From: Bacillus vallismortis
GTDB lineage: Bacteria > Bacillota > Bacilli > Bacillales > Bacillaceae
NCBI RefSeq assembly: GCF_004116955.1
Contig: NZ_CP026362.1
Location: 3,048,501-3,112,500 of the forward strand
DNA: 64,000 bases
Direction: 5' to 3'
In this document: positions 16,121 to 26,625 of the stretch, piece by piece
How the letters are laid out: each line of letters begins with the position of its first letter
Position numbering within the stretch: position 1 is the stretch's first letter
The notes under the pieces: generated by a model
Seen by the model: only the letters and a program-made list of their open reading frames with translations
Told to the model about the DNA's origin: nothing
Database searches by the model: none
Program-made: the position numbers and the translations under genes

Positions 16121-18205
16121 TTACAGTATGTTTTTTTCTTTCATCCATGTGAAAAATATGCGGTTTAACCGCTGGTACAGCTCTTGCTCCCCATCTCCCT
16201 GAAACCCCGCCATACTCTCTCCGCTCTCGATAATGGCGGAGCTGATCGCGCTTAATATCTCCGATCCTTCAGCGGATAATGACCCAGGCGCCATCATCAC
16301 GAGAATGCGTGTCATGCTGAGGGTATTTCCGTCCATGCCATTCACTTCATAAGATGTGCTGAGATCATATATTTTGAAAAAAGGCAGGACGATTTCATCA
16401 TTTTTGAGATGATAAAGCGCCATGTTGGTCCCCGGGATTCCCAATCCCCCTTGTTTCTCCCGCTCGGCCAAGAAAGTCGCGGCTTTTTTAGGATCACGAA
16501 TCAAGCCCTCCTTCTTCAGCTGCTGAAATAGCTTTAACAAGAGCATGTCATGATTGGATTTCGTTTTGATGTGAGTAAGTGAAAAGTGGCGCAGCACTTC
16601 TTGAATGACGGCCATATACCTCCCCATGCTTTCCGCCGCTGCCAGCATGTCAGGTGTGTCAGCTTGCTGTGTCTCTTCCCTCGGGCTTCTTTTTTTCTCA
16701 AGAATGAGCGGAATTTTCCGCTTGATATATTGCTTTACCTGGTTTGCGTCTTCCTCATTTAAAAGCGGGCTGACCATCATATAATCAATGTTTTCGTAAG
16801 GAATCGGAACGGTGGAAACGATCATATCATAGGCTTGGACGTCCTTGCCCTTCAGTTCGATCAAAGATGACATATCAAACGATTGAATTTCAGGCAGCTC
16901 TTTCCTCAGTCTGGAAGCAAGCATTTTCGAAGAGCCGATCCCGCTTGAGCAAACGACAAGCGCTTTCACTTTCGCTTCTTCTTTTTTGATTTCAAGGGCA
17001 GAGCCGAAGTGAAGGACGATAAAAGCGATCTCATCATCAGAAAAGGACATGCCTGGAAAATACTTTTCCACGCCTTCTTCAATCGCTATATAAAGGAGAA
17101 AATAATCGCGCTTAATCTGTTCCTTCATCGGATTGTATATGTCGATATTTTCTTTTATGCGGCTGACGGCGGGCTCCAAATGGGCGATTAGCCCTTCATA
17201 TAAAGAATAGTTTTTCGTGAGATCCATTCTGATTTTGCCTGAAATAAAAGCAATGAGCCGCTTGGTTTGCAGCGCTGTTTCCAGTTCGATTTCCTGTGCT
17301 TTGTATTCTGTTTTGTATTTGCGGTTGGCGCTTCGAAGATGGATTGTGATATAGCCGACCTCCGCCTCAGGGATTGTTACACCGAAGGCACGTTCAAGCT
17401 CGCCAGCGATTTCAAGAGCGGAGCTGTATTCCTTCGCATTCTTCAATTCCTCAAGCTCATTTGCCTCCATGGTGATGGTTTCTCCAAGCTTGATCCGTTC
17501 GATCGCAAACGTCAAATGCACGACAAGCGCGATATAGGAGCTGTCGGACAATGAAAAGGCGATTTCTTCTTTCAGCTGAAATAGCATACGCTCCATTTTT
17601 AACAGCTCGCCTTTGCTGACAACGCCGAACATTTTCTCTGAAGAATCGGCTTTACCTTTGATATTTAATTCAACCGCTTCCAAAAACATTTGGATGTCGA
17701 GGCGGTTCACAATCAGGTTGCCGACAATTTTACGTTTCGCATTCTCCGGCCCTATGAGCTGGATGCCAAAGCCTCTTTTTCGGATCAGTGTCAATCCAAA
17801 GGGAGAAATCCATTTCTCCAGCTCGTCTAAGTCATAGCTGACCGTGGCATTCGTCACCTGCAGATCATGTGCAAGCGTGTACAGCTTGACGGGTTCCTGA
17901 GACTCTAATAACGAACAGAGAATGAGCAGTTTCCGTTCGTCCGCGCTATATTCATGCTGTTCATAAGATAAATCGGTAAGCAGCTTTTGTTTATCCTCGG
18001 GGCTTCCCACTGCCTTCAATCCTTTGCCGGGCTGTTTATCAAGCGTAAGCCCGACGGTTTCCATCAGCGGCTTAATTGATTTGAGCTCCCTGTGGATGGT
18101 TCTCGTGCTGACTTCCATCAGCTCGGCAAGTTCAGTTACGGTTACATATCGGTTTTGTAATAATAAGTGCTTTAAAAGCTTTTGTTCTCTGGCAGTCATA
18201 TACAT
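16121..18205 (-). CDS. mtlR: MtlR, PTS-controlled activator of the mannitol operon
   Basis: 694 residues. Domain order: N-terminal DeoR/Mga-type helix-turn-helices (about 1-160), two PTS regulation domains PRD1 and PRD2 with conserved histidines (about 170-400), an EIIB(gat)-like domain with the phosphorylatable cysteine in [10 protein letters not shown] (about 420), and a C-terminal EIIA(mtl)-like domain (about 540-690). In B. subtilis HPr phosphorylates PRD2 to activate and the mannitol EIIA/EIIB domains inhibit, so MtlR turns on mtlAFD when mannitol is taken up. The mtl operon itself is 18 kb away in this window. The gene has its own promoter with an overlapping cre-like site. AGGAGG lies 7 bases ahead of the ATG. 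Confidence 0.95.
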   Translation of the reverse strand: MYMTAREQKLLKHLLLQNRYVTVTELAELMEVSTRTIHRELKSIKPLMETVGLTLDKQPGKGLKAVGSPEDKQKLLTDLSYEQHEYSADERKLLILCSLLESQEPVKLYTLAHDLQVTNATVSYDLDELEKWISPFGLTLIRKRGFGIQLIGPENAKRKIVGNLIVNRLDIQMFLEAVELNIKGKADSSEKMFGVVSKGELLKMERMLFQLKEEIAFSLSDSSYIALVVHLTFAIERIKLGETITMEANELEELKNAKEYSSALEIAGELERAFGVTIPEAEVGYITIHLRSANRKYKTEYKAQEIELETALQTKRLIAFISGKIRMDLTKNYSLYEGLIAHLEPAVSRIKENIDIYNPMKEQIKRDYFLLYIAIEEGVEKYFPGMSFSDDEIAFIVLHFGSALEIKKEEAKVKALVVCSSGIGSSKMLASRLRKELPEIQSFDMSSLIELKGKDVQAYDMIVSTVPIPYENIDYMMVSPLLNEEDANQVKQYIKRKIPLILEKKRSPREETQQADTPDMLAAAESMGRYMAVIQEVLRHFSLTHIKTKSNHDMLLLKLFQQLKKEGLIRDPKKAATFLAEREKQGGLGIPGTNMALYHLKNDEIVLPFFKIYDLSTSYEVNGMDGNTLSMTRILVMMAPGSLSAEGSEILSAISSAIIESGESMAGFQGDGEQELYQRLNRIFFTWMKEKNIL

Positions 18206-18285
18206 AAAAAGGCCTCCTAGACAGTCTGATGTGCGGATGAAGTCGCAAGGAGATACAAGAGAGGAATAAAAGAGGTTTTCTTTAT

Positions 18286-18314
18286 AATATAAAACGCTTT
18301 CAAACGAGATTCAA
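18286..18314 (-). promoter_or_regulatory. SigA promoter of mtlR with an embedded cre-like site
   Basis: TTGAAT (18314-18309), 17 bases, TATATT (18291-18286). The bases TGAAAGCGTTTTAT (18302-18289) between the two boxes resemble a catabolite-responsive element with two mismatches, so CcpA would block the promoter when glucose is present. Confidence 0.55.
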
Positions 18315-18357
18315 TCACTTAAAAATGGGAATTTGGCACTAAGCGGTGTGACAATAT

Positions 18358-18392
18358 TGAAAAAGCACCAGCCGCGAAGCTGATGCTTTTTG
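18358..18392. terminator. Terminator between pbpC and mtlR
   Basis: AAAAAGCAcCAGC / GCTGaTGCTTTTT stem with a CGCGAA loop and A/T runs on both sides. It ends pbpC transcription, about 95 bases past the pbpC stop, and insulates mtlR. Confidence 0.7.
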
Positions 18393-18485
18393 TTAACGTA
18401 TATCGTAACCCTGTGAGGCTGCATACATGCGAAACCATTGATCCTGATCAAGTTGTTTGTCAGCGCATTTACAGCGAAGGGTATG

Positions 18486-20492
18486 TTAATTCGATTGAAA
18501 TTGCTTTTTCGCTTTCTCAACAACATAGTGGCTGCCGCCGCGGTCCTTCACATCTTGGATCATCATGGCGACAAGCAGGTCTTTGTTTTTGTAATCGTAG
18601 CCGACGAACCAGCCATTTTCCGTGCCGTCTTTATCATCTTTTGACGTTTTCAGCTCGGCTGTTCCAGTTTTTCCGGCAACGGTGATTCCTTTCACGACAG
18701 GCTGATAGGCTGATCCGCGCTCATCTTCCACAACGCCTTTCAGACCTTTTGTAATGTCTGCCGCTCCTTCCTTCGTGACCACTTGCTTGTGCCAGACATC
18801 AGCTGTTTGTGAGTCTTTTTTGATCAGCGTCGGTTTGACAAGATCTCCGTTGTCGACAAATGGCGTGTAAGCAGCTGCCAAGTGAAGCGGAGACATTTGC
18901 ATTTGCCCTTGCCCGTATCCTGTATCCGCAAGCAGAATGTCTGAATCGAGTTTGCCATTTGCGATAGACGATTGCTGGATCGGGAATTCATACGGAACGT
19001 CCTCTGAAAAGCCGAACATTTTCAAGCCTTTTGTCAAGTTGTCTGCTCCTAAATCAAGCGCGTTCTGTGCGAAATAAATATTATCCGATGTAATGAGGGC
19101 ATTTTCCAGATCAACTTGCTGAAGGCGCTCAGACACACGTGTCACTGAATAGCCGCCCCAGCTCGAATCCTTTTGCCACTCTTTACCTTTGATTGTTTTC
19201 TTCTCATCCGCTTTTAGGGTGCCGTTTTTGATTCCAATGGCAGCCGCAATCGGTTTAATTGTAGAACCCGGTGCGTATGTTTTGTTGAATTTCGCAGAAA
19301 ACGGATTGTTTTTATCGTTGTTTAGTTTTTTCCATTCCTTATCGCTCCAGCCGAAATTAAATCCGTTTGGATCATAAGACGGCGCACTGACAAGCGCGAG
19401 TGTTTCGCCTGTCTGCGGCTGCAGCGCGACTGCCGCCCCGCTGTCATCCTTCAGTTCATCATACAGCTTCGTTTGCGTTTTGATATCAATGGTGAGGTGA
19501 AGATCCTCTCCGTCCTTCGCTTTCTTTTCAGCGATGACTTCGCCTGTTTGCGGGACGTAAATTTTCCATCCGGTTGTGCCTCTCAGTTTGTCTTCATACA
19601 CATTTTCAAGTCCGGTGATGCCGATATGAGACGTATCGCTGTAGGCTCCGTCTTTCTTTTTCTTTAATTCTTCCGCAGTGATGGCGCGGACATAGCCTGT
19701 CAAATGGGCTGTCTTTTCGCCATACGGATAGTAGCGGGAGCCGACATTCGTTCTCGTTACGCCTTGTAATGACGTCGCCTCAGACACTAACTTTTCCTGA
19801 TCCGGCTTGACCTTTTTGACCGGCACAAATGAATCGTCTTTCACCCAGCCTTGATCAAGCTTTTTCTTGATATCGTCATCAGTCAAATCAAGTTTTTTCG
19901 CGAGCTCTTTGATGACTTTTTCTTTTTTATCGCCAAGCTTTCCGGGAACAATTCCGATTTCCGGAACATCTGTATTGATGGCTAAGCCTTTCCCGTTTTT
20001 ATCGTAGATTTGGCCGCGTTTTGGTTCCACGCTGGCGATTTGCACTGTTTTATCGTCAGCCAGCTGCTTGAATATAAACGACGGGTTCCAATCTATATTC
20101 CATGACTCCTCATCATCTGTTTTTTCTTTTTTCAACACAGCGGTATTTTTGAAGCTGACTTTTCCAGCATTTGTATCCATGCTGACTTTATACGGAATGT
20201 GCTTCATCGTCTTGTGGTCTTTATCGTCCTCATCCACTTCTCCCGCGGTGACTTTCAGGTTTTTGACGCCTGCCTGCTCATAGATGGTTTTATACCTATT
20301 GACGAAATCTTTTTTGGAGATTTCTTTTTTGACATCTTTGGTCAGGCTTTGATACATGTCATCGAATTGCTGATCGTTCCACTGTTTCACGAATGCTTCC
20401 ATGCGATCTTCTGGTGAATCTGTTTTGGAGCACCCGATGATTCCAATCAATCCGATACATAGAAATACTAGTAGAATACACTTTTTCAACAT
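18486..20492 (-). CDS. pbpC: Penicillin-binding protein 3 (class B transpeptidase, lipoprotein-like N-terminus)
   Basis: 668 residues, the usual length for PBP3/PBP2a-type proteins. It has an N-terminal hydrophobic segment ending in GIIGC (lipobox-like), a MecA_N-type domain (about 25-140), a PBP dimer domain, and the transpeptidase domain (about 340-660). The active-site motifs are STIK (about residue 408), SDN in ITSDNIYFA (about 470) and KTGT near 610. It cross-links peptidoglycan, and its low beta-lactam affinity can sustain wall synthesis under beta-lactam stress. It is monocistronic and divergent from yczJ. Confidence 0.96.
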   Translation of the reverse strand: MLKKCILLVFLCIGLIGIIGCSKTDSPEDRMEAFVKQWNDQQFDDMYQSLTKDVKKEISKKDFVNRYKTIYEQAGVKNLKVTAGEVDEDDKDHKTMKHIPYKVSMDTNAGKVSFKNTAVLKKEKTDDEESWNIDWNPSFIFKQLADDKTVQIASVEPKRGQIYDKNGKGLAINTDVPEIGIVPGKLGDKKEKVIKELAKKLDLTDDDIKKKLDQGWVKDDSFVPVKKVKPDQEKLVSEATSLQGVTRTNVGSRYYPYGEKTAHLTGYVRAITAEELKKKKDGAYSDTSHIGITGLENVYEDKLRGTTGWKIYVPQTGEVIAEKKAKDGEDLHLTIDIKTQTKLYDELKDDSGAAVALQPQTGETLALVSAPSYDPNGFNFGWSDKEWKKLNNDKNNPFSAKFNKTYAPGSTIKPIAAAIGIKNGTLKADEKKTIKGKEWQKDSSWGGYSVTRVSERLQQVDLENALITSDNIYFAQNALDLGADNLTKGLKMFGFSEDVPYEFPIQQSSIANGKLDSDILLADTGYGQGQMQMSPLHLAAAYTPFVDNGDLVKPTLIKKDSQTADVWHKQVVTKEGAADITKGLKGVVEDERGSAYQPVVKGITVAGKTGTAELKTSKDDKDGTENGWFVGYDYKNKDLLVAMMIQDVKDRGGSHYVVEKAKKQFQSN

Positions 20493-20643
20493 GACTTTCC
20501 CCTGCCTTCCACTTGTTATTTTCTCTTATATGAATTGGTGCGCGCAAGATGTTTTTGAAAATGAAGGAAAAGCTTCACCGTTTTTGCAGAATTGTCCTGC
20601 CGTTTGCTGTAGACTATTTGAAAAGAAGGAAAGAAGGGATGAG

Positions 20644-20931
20644 ATGGTCAGAGAGGCAGCCATGCTTTACATTAAAGAAGGGCTTGAACAAGAGTTTGAA
20701 GAGGCGTTCCGGCAAGCGGTGCCGATCATTTCCGGCAGGAAGGGCTATATCACGCACTCCTTATCAAAATGCATGGAAGAAACACATAAATACCTGCTGC
20801 TTGTGGAGTGGGAAACACTCGAGGACCATACGGAAGGCTTTCGCGGTTCTTCAGAGTATCGAGAGTGGAAAGCCTTGCTTCATCGGTTCTATACCCCGTT
20901 TCCGGCGGTCGAGCATTTTCAGGATGTGTAA
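20644..20931 (+). CDS. yczJ: YczJ, antibiotic-biosynthesis-monooxygenase-fold protein
   Basis: 95 residues, one ABM/dimeric alpha-beta barrel domain (pattern: Leu-Tyr-Ile start, EEAFRQAVPIISGRKGYITHSL, then LLVEWETLEDHTEGFRGS). Such small proteins dimerise and may act as cofactor-less monooxygenases or heme/quinone-binding enzymes. The ATG at 20644 has a GAAGGGATGAG site. An open frame starting 81 codons upstream has no ribosome site and crosses the pbpC promoter, so I reject it. The stop is 6 bases from that of convergent yczI. Confidence 0.85.
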   Translation: MVREAAMLYIKEGLEQEFEEAFRQAVPIISGRKGYITHSLSKCMEETHKYLLLVEWETLEDHTEGFRGSSEYREWKALLHRFYTPFPAVEHFQDV

Positions 20932-20936
20932 TAGAT

Positions 20937-21182
20937 TTATATAATATGAAGGGTAAAACCGATGAGAGAGACAGACCATACGAAAACGGCGGTATAAATA
21001 TTAAACGCACCCGAGCCGTCGTTTTCTTTTTTGCGCTCTTCAAGCCCCTGCATAAACATGACAGCGCCCAAAAAGACAAGCATGACCGATTGGATAACAG
21101 AGGTATGTTCCGTATATTTAAAAGCAACGAGCGCCAGAATAATAATGATAACCGCAAAAGACATTTTAAAAATCCGAAACAA
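20937..21182 (-). CDS. yczI: YczI, small membrane protein (DUF3953)
   Basis: 81 residues with two or three hydrophobic segments (about 5-22, 30-45, 62-80) separated by a charged EERKKENDGSGAFN loop, matching the DUF3953 family. The TTG at 21182 is 9 bases after AAGGAAGG; an ATG three codons upstream is directly against the ribosome site and unlikely. No function is known. It lies tail to tail with yczJ. Confidence 0.85.
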   Translation of the reverse strand: MFRIFKMSFAVIIIILALVAFKYTEHTSVIQSVMLVFLGAVMFMQGLEERKKENDGSGAFNIYTAVFVWSVSLIGFTLHII

Positions 21183-21325
21183 AAGGACCATCCTTCCTTA
21201 TATACGAAATATTGAACGTTATGGCTATATTTGCCTAAGCCCTCCATTATTCTAGCGCACTTTTTTTGTCTGTAGAACAGGAGACAGGGAATTTTAAGTT
21301 TCTTTTAATGTTTCGATTACATAAA

Positions 21326-21353
21326 AACGCGCCTTATGACAAGGCGCGTTTTC
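21326..21353. terminator. Terminator after lipC
   Basis: AAAACGCGCCTT / AAGGCGCGTTTT perfect stem around a 5-base loop, immediately past the lipC stop. Confidence 0.85.
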
Positions 21354-21994
21354 TATGAAACTGACAGTTCTTGATAACCCAACTTGTGAACAGCTTCAGC
21401 CATCGCTTGATAGCCTTTGCTGTTTGGATGGACCCCATCAAAGGACAGATATTCCTGCTCATTTCCTTTGAAGATGCTGTAGGCATCCGCGATTTTGACA
21501 TGGGGCGCTGATGCAAGTGTTTCTAAATGAGAATTAAAAGATGTGATCCATTGGCCAGCGATGTCTATGCTTGGAAACGGATTGTATAAGTTGAACACAC
21601 GGATGGCGTACGGGGACGGGTTTTCTCCTTTGATTGCGGCGATTTTCGCAATCATCTTTTCAAAGTTTTCATGGCAATGGGCGGATGCTCGGCTGAAAAT
21701 CGTTTCATCTTTAGACGTTTGGTAAGCAAAGACAGAATCAATCAGATCATTTCCGCATCCTGTGATGGTTATCATGCCAGCAGCTTGAATGCATTTTTGC
21801 ACATGGGGATGTGACAGGAGCCCCAGAAGTTCTTCTGTATTTAAGCCTGATTTAGCAAAGATGGAGATTGCCGTTTTTGTTTTCAAGTCAGCTTCCATCA
21901 TGTCTCCCAGACGTTGGACGAAGCCGGGAGAAAACAGCCCGGAGCCTCTCCCCGCCGTCAAAGAATCCCCCAGTGCTGTGTATCGAAGCACCAT
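21353..21994 (-). CDS. lipC: LipC, spore-germination phospholipase (GDSL esterase)
   Basis: 213 residues, SGNH/GDSL hydrolase. Block I is [13 protein letters not shown] (nucleophile Ser near residue 11), block [11 protein letters not shown] with its Asn, and block [11 protein letters not shown] with the catalytic Asp and His near residue 190. In B. subtilis LipC is a spore-coat phospholipase that acts on lipids during germination. It sits last after the kip genes but about 60 bases apart. No signal peptide is seen, consistent with coat targeting from the mother cell. Confidence 0.93.
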   Translation of the reverse strand: MVLRYTALGDSLTAGRGSGLFSPGFVQRLGDMMEADLKTKTAISIFAKSGLNTEELLGLLSHPHVQKCIQAAGMITITGCGNDLIDSVFAYQTSKDETIFSRASAHCHENFEKMIAKIAAIKGENPSPYAIRVFNLYNPFPSIDIAGQWITSFNSHLETLASAPHVKIADAYSIFKGNEQEYLSFDGVHPNSKGYQAMAEAVHKLGYQELSVS

Positions 21995-22057
21995 GTTCTT
22001 TCCTCCACTCTTGAACGTCGATACGTTAATGTACGCAGCGGAGAAAAGATCGGCTAC

Positions 22058-22810
22058 TTATGAATACCCTATTTTTCTGGAAATCTGCATAGCGGCATTC
22101 TTCACCTTTTCTGTTAAATAAGGAAGCCTATCTTCTGTAAATCTCGCTTCAAAGCCTGCAATGCTGATGCCGGCTGCCACTTGCCGCTTATGGTTGAAGA
22201 TCGGGGCGCCGATGGCCGCAGTATAGTTTTCGAGCTCTGAATAGCTGACGGTATAGCCATTTTGCACTGAGGCATCAATCTCTTGCAGCAGTTTTTCCGG
22301 ATCGGTGATGGTCCCGGCGCCAATGGAAAGAAGCTCTGTTTGTTTCATGTATGTTTCAATCTCTTCTCTGGGAAGAAAGGACAATATGCTTCTCGCGCAC
22401 GCGCCTGCATACAGAGGAGAACGTCTGCCGATCGCAGTGTACAGCCGCACGGTCTGCGTCCCTTCGATTTTCTCAACGTATATCGCTTCATTGCCGTCCC
22501 TCATGATCAATTGCACGGCCTCATCCACCTCCCGGCACAGCTCTTCCATCACCGGTTTTGCTATTTTTCTGATATCCAGCCTGTCAGCGACAATCTGTCC
22601 GAATTCCAAAAACACCAGTCCCAGCGAATAAGCGCCGGATGAATCCCGATTGAGGAACCCCATTTCCTCTAAAGAGCTAACCATCCGGTGAACCGATGTT
22701 TTCGGCATTCCTGACAGCGACACTAATTCACTTAAGGTCAGGTTTGGTTCATGCAAAAACAAATTTAGCAGAGCCATAGATTTGACTACGGTTTTGTTTT
22801 TATTCTGCAT
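22058..22810 (-). CDS. kipR: KipR, IclR-type repressor of the kip (pxp) operon
   Basis: 250 residues. It has an N-terminal winged helix (about 1-70, with LSGMPKTSVHRMVSSLEEMGFL as the recognition region) and a C-terminal IclR effector domain (about 80-250). It is the last gene of ycsFGI-kipI-kipA-kipR and is known to repress that operon. I chose the second of two adjacent ATGs because AAAGGGG is better placed for it. A 17-base dyad in front of ycsF is a candidate binding site. Confidence 0.94.
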   Translation of the reverse strand: MQNKNKTVVKSMALLNLFLHEPNLTLSELVSLSGMPKTSVHRMVSSLEEMGFLNRDSSGAYSLGLVFLEFGQIVADRLDIRKIAKPVMEELCREVDEAVQLIMRDGNEAIYVEKIEGTQTVRLYTAIGRRSPLYAGACARSILSFLPREEIETYMKQTELLSIGAGTITDPEKLLQEIDASVQNGYTVSYSELENYTAAIGAPIFNHKRQVAAGISIAGFEARFTEDRLPYLTEKVKNAAMQISRKIGYS

Positions 22811-22825
22811 CATTCATCCCCTTTG

Positions 22826-23839
22826 TTATGTCAGCCATTCCATCTTCATTCTCGTTTTCAGTTCTTTTATATGCTGTTCCCGTTCAATCGCAAGCGCTTC
22901 CGCTTCTTGAAGGGATACAGGCTCAAACTGGACGTGCTCGCCCGGCATAATTTGCGAGACAATCGGAAGATCAGCCGATATGATGTGCGCGATCCTCGGA
23001 TAGCCGCCGGTCGTTTGCCGGTCTGCAAGCAAAATAATCGGGTTTCCGTCAGGCGGCACCTGAACGGTTCCAAACGAAACGGCTTCTGACACCATCTCAA
23101 GCGGCGCCTTCAGTTGGAGCGGTTCTCCTTTGAGCCTGTAGCCCATACGGTCGGACTGCGGTGTGACACGAAACGTTTCTTCATAAAAACGCGTTTTCGA
23201 CTCCTCTGTGAAAAAGCCGAATTGTTTTCCTTCCAGTACACGAATAATGGGATTCTTTTTTAATGGCAGAAACCTGCCGCGGCTGACCGACCATTTCGGT
23301 GCTGAAAATTCCCGCTTTCCAAGCTGTGGGTTTAATTGAGATAGGATGGTTTGTGAAAGAGATGACAGTTCTCCAATGAACAGTTCATCTTCCTTCTGAA
23401 GCGCTCTGCCATGAAGTCCGCCGATGCCTGCTCTGACGTACGTGCTTTTGCTTTCCATGACGTCAGGCACATCGAAGCCGCCGGCTGCCGCTAAATACGC
23501 ACGGCTGCCAAGTTTGCAAGGACCAAAACTGACTGTGCTGTTTTCCTTGATGAGCACAGGCTTCCATAAAGGCGCTTCCTCGTCATTAATACGCAGCGTA
23601 AAGTCAGCCCCTGCCACCGCAATCAGCGTTTGTTTTGAAAAATAAAATGACGGACCGGGCCCCATCAGCGTAATTTCAAGACCGGCTTCATTTTCACTGT
23701 TGCCGATGAGCAGATTGGCAATGCGCAGCGAAACCGTGTCCATAGCGCCGCTTGCCAGGACGCCGTATTTTTGATAACCCGTTCTGCCTATATCCTGAAC
23801 CGTTGTGAGCAGTCCGGGCTTTAACACTTTCATGCTCAA
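22826..23839 (-). CDS. kipA: KipA / PxpC, large subunit of 5-oxoprolinase
   Basis: 337 residues, biotin-dependent carboxylase-like AHS2 fold (characteristic [23 protein letters not shown] start and [12 protein letters not shown] near residue 275). KipA was first described as an antagonist of the KinA inhibitor KipI; later work on this family showed PxpA, PxpB and PxpC together hydrolyse 5-oxoproline to glutamate with ATP. The TTG at 23839 overlaps the kipI stop and is 7 bases after GGAGG, so KipI and KipA are coupled and probably made in equal amounts. An ATG two codons later is possible. Confidence 0.94.
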   Translation of the reverse strand: MSMKVLKPGLLTTVQDIGRTGYQKYGVLASGAMDTVSLRIANLLIGNSENEAGLEITLMGPGPSFYFSKQTLIAVAGADFTLRINDEEAPLWKPVLIKENSTVSFGPCKLGSRAYLAAAGGFDVPDVMESKSTYVRAGIGGLHGRALQKEDELFIGELSSLSQTILSQLNPQLGKREFSAPKWSVSRGRFLPLKKNPIIRVLEGKQFGFFTEESKTRFYEETFRVTPQSDRMGYRLKGEPLQLKAPLEMVSEAVSFGTVQVPPDGNPIILLADRQTTGGYPRIAHIISADLPIVSQIMPGEHVQFEPVSLQEAEALAIEREQHIKELKTRMKMEWLT

Positions 23840-24555
23840 TTGGACTCCTCCTTATAGGCGTGATAGTCTTCTTCTGAGATGCGGACGAATTTCACAATGT
23901 CTCCCGCCCGCAGTAATGTCGGCGGGTTTTCCTGCGGCCGAAAAAGAGCCAGCGGTGTTTTGCCGATCAGCTGCCAGCCGCCCGGCGTTGAGATCGGGTA
24001 AACGCCTGTCTGCAATCCCGCGATTCCGACTGAACCTGCGGGAATTGAAGGCCTTGGGGATGATTTTCTTGGAGCGGCAATGTGCTTGGACATCCCGCCT
24101 AAAAAGGGAAAACCGGGAGCAAAACCTAGCATATACACCACATATTCGCCGCTCGTGTGAATGTCAATGACTTCCTCCGGAGAGAGCTGATTGAGCTTCG
24201 CCACCTCTTCTAAATCGGGCCCGAATTCACCGTCATAGCATACGGGAATTTCTACAATCCGGCGGCTGTTTTCATAGTCTTTGGCTATTTCCTTCAGCCG
24301 CTCTTCAACATCAAGCTTTACCTTTTCAAAAGGAGAGCTTATCCCTTTAGGCAATTGCTTGTACACTTCATACATATCATAAAATACCGTTAGACTTGTA
24401 AAAGCCGGGATACACTCAATGAATCCCGGAAATGGCTGTTCTTCTATCATAGCGGCCGCGGCATGGACAAGGCCGTTGACCTGTTCGTTTATTTCTTCTC
24501 CGAATCGGATCATCATCGCAGAATCACCGAGCTGTTCGATTTGACATACAGTCAT
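23836..24555 (-). CDS. kipI: KipI / PxpB, 5-oxoprolinase subunit and KinA inhibitor
   Basis: 239 residues, AHS1 domain. The C-terminal cyclophilin-like half carries [14 protein letters not shown] and [24 protein letters not shown] segments, which are family hallmarks. KipI binds the sporulation kinase KinA and blocks its autophosphorylation, linking nitrogen state to sporulation, and is also the PxpB subunit for 5-oxoproline hydrolysis. The ATG at 24555 has AGAGGTG 6-8 bases ahead; a GTG three codons upstream is inside that site. Confidence 0.94.
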   Translation of the reverse strand: MTVCQIEQLGDSAMMIRFGEEINEQVNGLVHAAAAMIEEQPFPGFIECIPAFTSLTVFYDMYEVYKQLPKGISSPFEKVKLDVEERLKEIAKDYENSRRIVEIPVCYDGEFGPDLEEVAKLNQLSPEEVIDIHTSGEYVVYMLGFAPGFPFLGGMSKHIAAPRKSSPRPSIPAGSVGIAGLQTGVYPISTPGGWQLIGKTPLALFRPQENPPTLLRAGDIVKFVRISEEDYHAYKEESN

Positions 24556-24599
24556 CTTTCTCACCTCTTTTATTTCTCGTTCATCAGGAGGACGAGAGG

Positions 24600-25373
24600 T
24601 TACAGCACCGCAAGCGACTCGTCTCGAATATCTGTGATGAGCATATGCCCCGGCGCATGCGTGATGACCATTTCAGGTTTTACATTCATAGCCACAGCTT
24701 GCGGGGTTACACCGCATGCCCAAAAAACAGGAACCTCTCCTTCACGAATGGAAACGGCATCTCCGAAATCCGGTTTGTCCAGTTCCCCAATGCCGATTGC
24801 TCTCGGATTGCCAATATGAATCGGCCCGCCGTGCACAGCCGGAAAACGCGAGGTCACTTGTGCGGCCCGTACAGCCAGCTGTTCTGGAACGGGTCTCATG
24901 CTGACAACCATCTTTCCTTGAAACGCCCCCGCCGGAACACAATCGATATTCGTTTGATACATCGGGACGTTTGTCCCCTCATCAATATGCCGGACAGCTA
25001 TTCCATTATTGATCAGCGCCTGTTCAAAAGAAAAACTGCATCCGATCAGAAAACCGACAAAGTCATCCTCCCAGTATGGCGTGATATCAGATACCTCTTC
25101 CGTCAAGATGCCCTGCCTATAGATACGGTACTTCGGGAAGTCCGTCCTAATATCAGCATCCGGCGCGGCCTGAGACGGCACAGGCGAACCTTCATCCGTC
25201 ACATCCAGCACAGGGCATGGCTTTTGATTCCGCTGGCAAAACAGCAGAAAGTCAAACGCAAGGTCTTTTTTCAAAATCACAAGGTTCGCTTGGGCATAAC
25301 CGCCGGCTATGCCTGCGGTCGGCCCGGTTATTTTTCCCTCTCGTATCAAGGCGCGTACATCCTTCGGCGCCAT
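24600..25373 (-). CDS. ycsI: YcsI, DUF1445 / D-glutamate cyclase-like hydro-lyase
   Basis: 257 residues, matching the UPF0317/DUF1445 family, with GCSFSFEQAL, FWACGVTPQ and HAPGHMLITD blocks. Relatives convert D-glutamate to 5-oxoproline, which fits a position among genes that hydrolyse 5-oxoproline, although activity of this protein is inferred. The frame extends back to a GTG inside the end of ycsG; I chose the internal ATG at 25373, which follows GGTGGAG by 12 bases and gives the known length. The order ycsF-ycsG-ycsI-kipI-kipA-kipR is a single operon. Confidence 0.9.
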   Translation of the reverse strand: MAPKDVRALIREGKITGPTAGIAGGYAQANLVILKKDLAFDFLLFCQRNQKPCPVLDVTDEGSPVPSQAAPDADIRTDFPKYRIYRQGILTEEVSDITPYWEDDFVGFLIGCSFSFEQALINNGIAVRHIDEGTNVPMYQTNIDCVPAGAFQGKMVVSMRPVPEQLAVRAAQVTSRFPAVHGGPIHIGNPRAIGIGELDKPDFGDAVSIREGEVPVFWACGVTPQAVAMNVKPEMVITHAPGHMLITDIRDESLAVL

Positions 25374-25396
25374 TTTATTTAATTGCTCCACCTTTA

Positions 25397-26611
25397 TCAG
25401 CTCCACAATTTAGGAAGTTGTGTAAATAACGTGTAGACGCCCATTACAGCCATTACAACCACAACAAGTGCACCTGAAACGGTCAGCCAAAGCGGATGCT
25501 TATAATCACCGATAATTTTTTTCTTATATGCGGCAATCAGAAGCGTTCCGAGCGCAATCGGCAAAATTAAGCCGTTCAGTGACCCGACAAGCACGAGGAT
25601 TTTCGCAGGCTGTCCGATTGTGACAAAAGCTAACGTAGAAACTACGATAAACCCGATAATAATCCCGCGCGAATTTTTTTCAATTTTTGGAGAAAAGGTT
25701 TTAAAGAACGAAACCGATGTATAAGCCGCCCCGATAACAGATGTAATGGCAGCGGACCACATGATCAATCCGAAAATTTTATAACCGACATTTCCAGCAG
25801 CCAGCTTGAAGACAGAAGCCGCCGGATTGCTTTCATCGATGTGCAGGCCTTTTGAAACAACCCCAAGCACAGCAAGAAAAAGAGCAATACGCATGACAGA
25901 TGTAATTAAAATGCCGACAACTGAACTTTTTGTCACCTGCGGGATGGATTCCTTCCCTTTAATTCCAGCATCCAGCAAACGGTGTCCTCCGGCAAATGTG
26001 ATATAACCGCCGACAGTTCCGCCCACAAGCGTGACAATAGCAAAAATGCTGATTTGCTCGGGCGCAATCGTATTTGCTACAGCCTCGCCAACAGGCGGAG
26101 CTGTTGTAAACGCGACATACAGAGTTAAAAGGATCATCACAAAACCGGCAATTTGCGTAAAACGGTCCATCGCTTTTCCAGCTTCTCTAATTAAAAAGAT
26201 TAAAATGGCAACAACAGCACTGATCAAAGCGCCTGTTTCCGGTGTAATGCCAAACAGCACCTGAAGTCCCAGTCCGGCACCACCGATATTCCCAATATTA
26301 AAAGCCAGTCCTCCAAGCACGACGAGAGTGGCAATGAAATAACCCAATCCCGGAAGCACCATATTCGCAATTTCCTGGCCTCGTTTTCCAGAAACCGCGA
26401 TGATGCGCCATACGTTGGTTTGGGCGAAAATATCTAAAATAATAGAGATAATAATGACAAAACCGAAGCTTGCCGCGAGTGTGTTTGTAAATGTTGCGGT
26501 TTGTGTCAGGAATCCCGGGCCGACCGCGGATGTCGCCATTAAAAAGGCGGCCCCCATCAACAATGACCAGCTGCCCGCCTTTTTTCCTGCTGTTTTTTTC
26601 TGCTGCTCCAT
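25397..26611 (-). CDS. ycsG: YcsG, NRAMP-family transporter in the 5-oxoproline operon
   Basis: 404 residues, about eleven membrane segments, LeuT fold of the NRAMP group. The first-helix motif reads SAVGPGFLTQTATF instead of the metal-type DPGN, so metal transport is unlikely. Its place between PxpA and the YcsI/PxpBC genes suggests uptake of 5-oxoproline or a related compound. It starts 14 bases after ycsF with a good AGGAGG site. Other branches of the family carry Mn2+ or Mg2+; the substrate here is inference from context. Confidence 0.88.
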   Translation of the reverse strand: MEQQKKTAGKKAGSWSLLMGAAFLMATSAVGPGFLTQTATFTNTLAASFGFVIIISIILDIFAQTNVWRIIAVSGKRGQEIANMVLPGLGYFIATLVVLGGLAFNIGNIGGAGLGLQVLFGITPETGALISAVVAILIFLIREAGKAMDRFTQIAGFVMILLTLYVAFTTAPPVGEAVANTIAPEQISIFAIVTLVGGTVGGYITFAGGHRLLDAGIKGKESIPQVTKSSVVGILITSVMRIALFLAVLGVVSKGLHIDESNPAASVFKLAAGNVGYKIFGLIMWSAAITSVIGAAYTSVSFFKTFSPKIEKNSRGIIIGFIVVSTLAFVTIGQPAKILVLVGSLNGLILPIALGTLLIAAYKKKIIGDYKHPLWLTVSGALVVVVMAVMGVYTLFTQLPKLWS

Positions 26612-26625
26612 CTATTGTTCCTCCT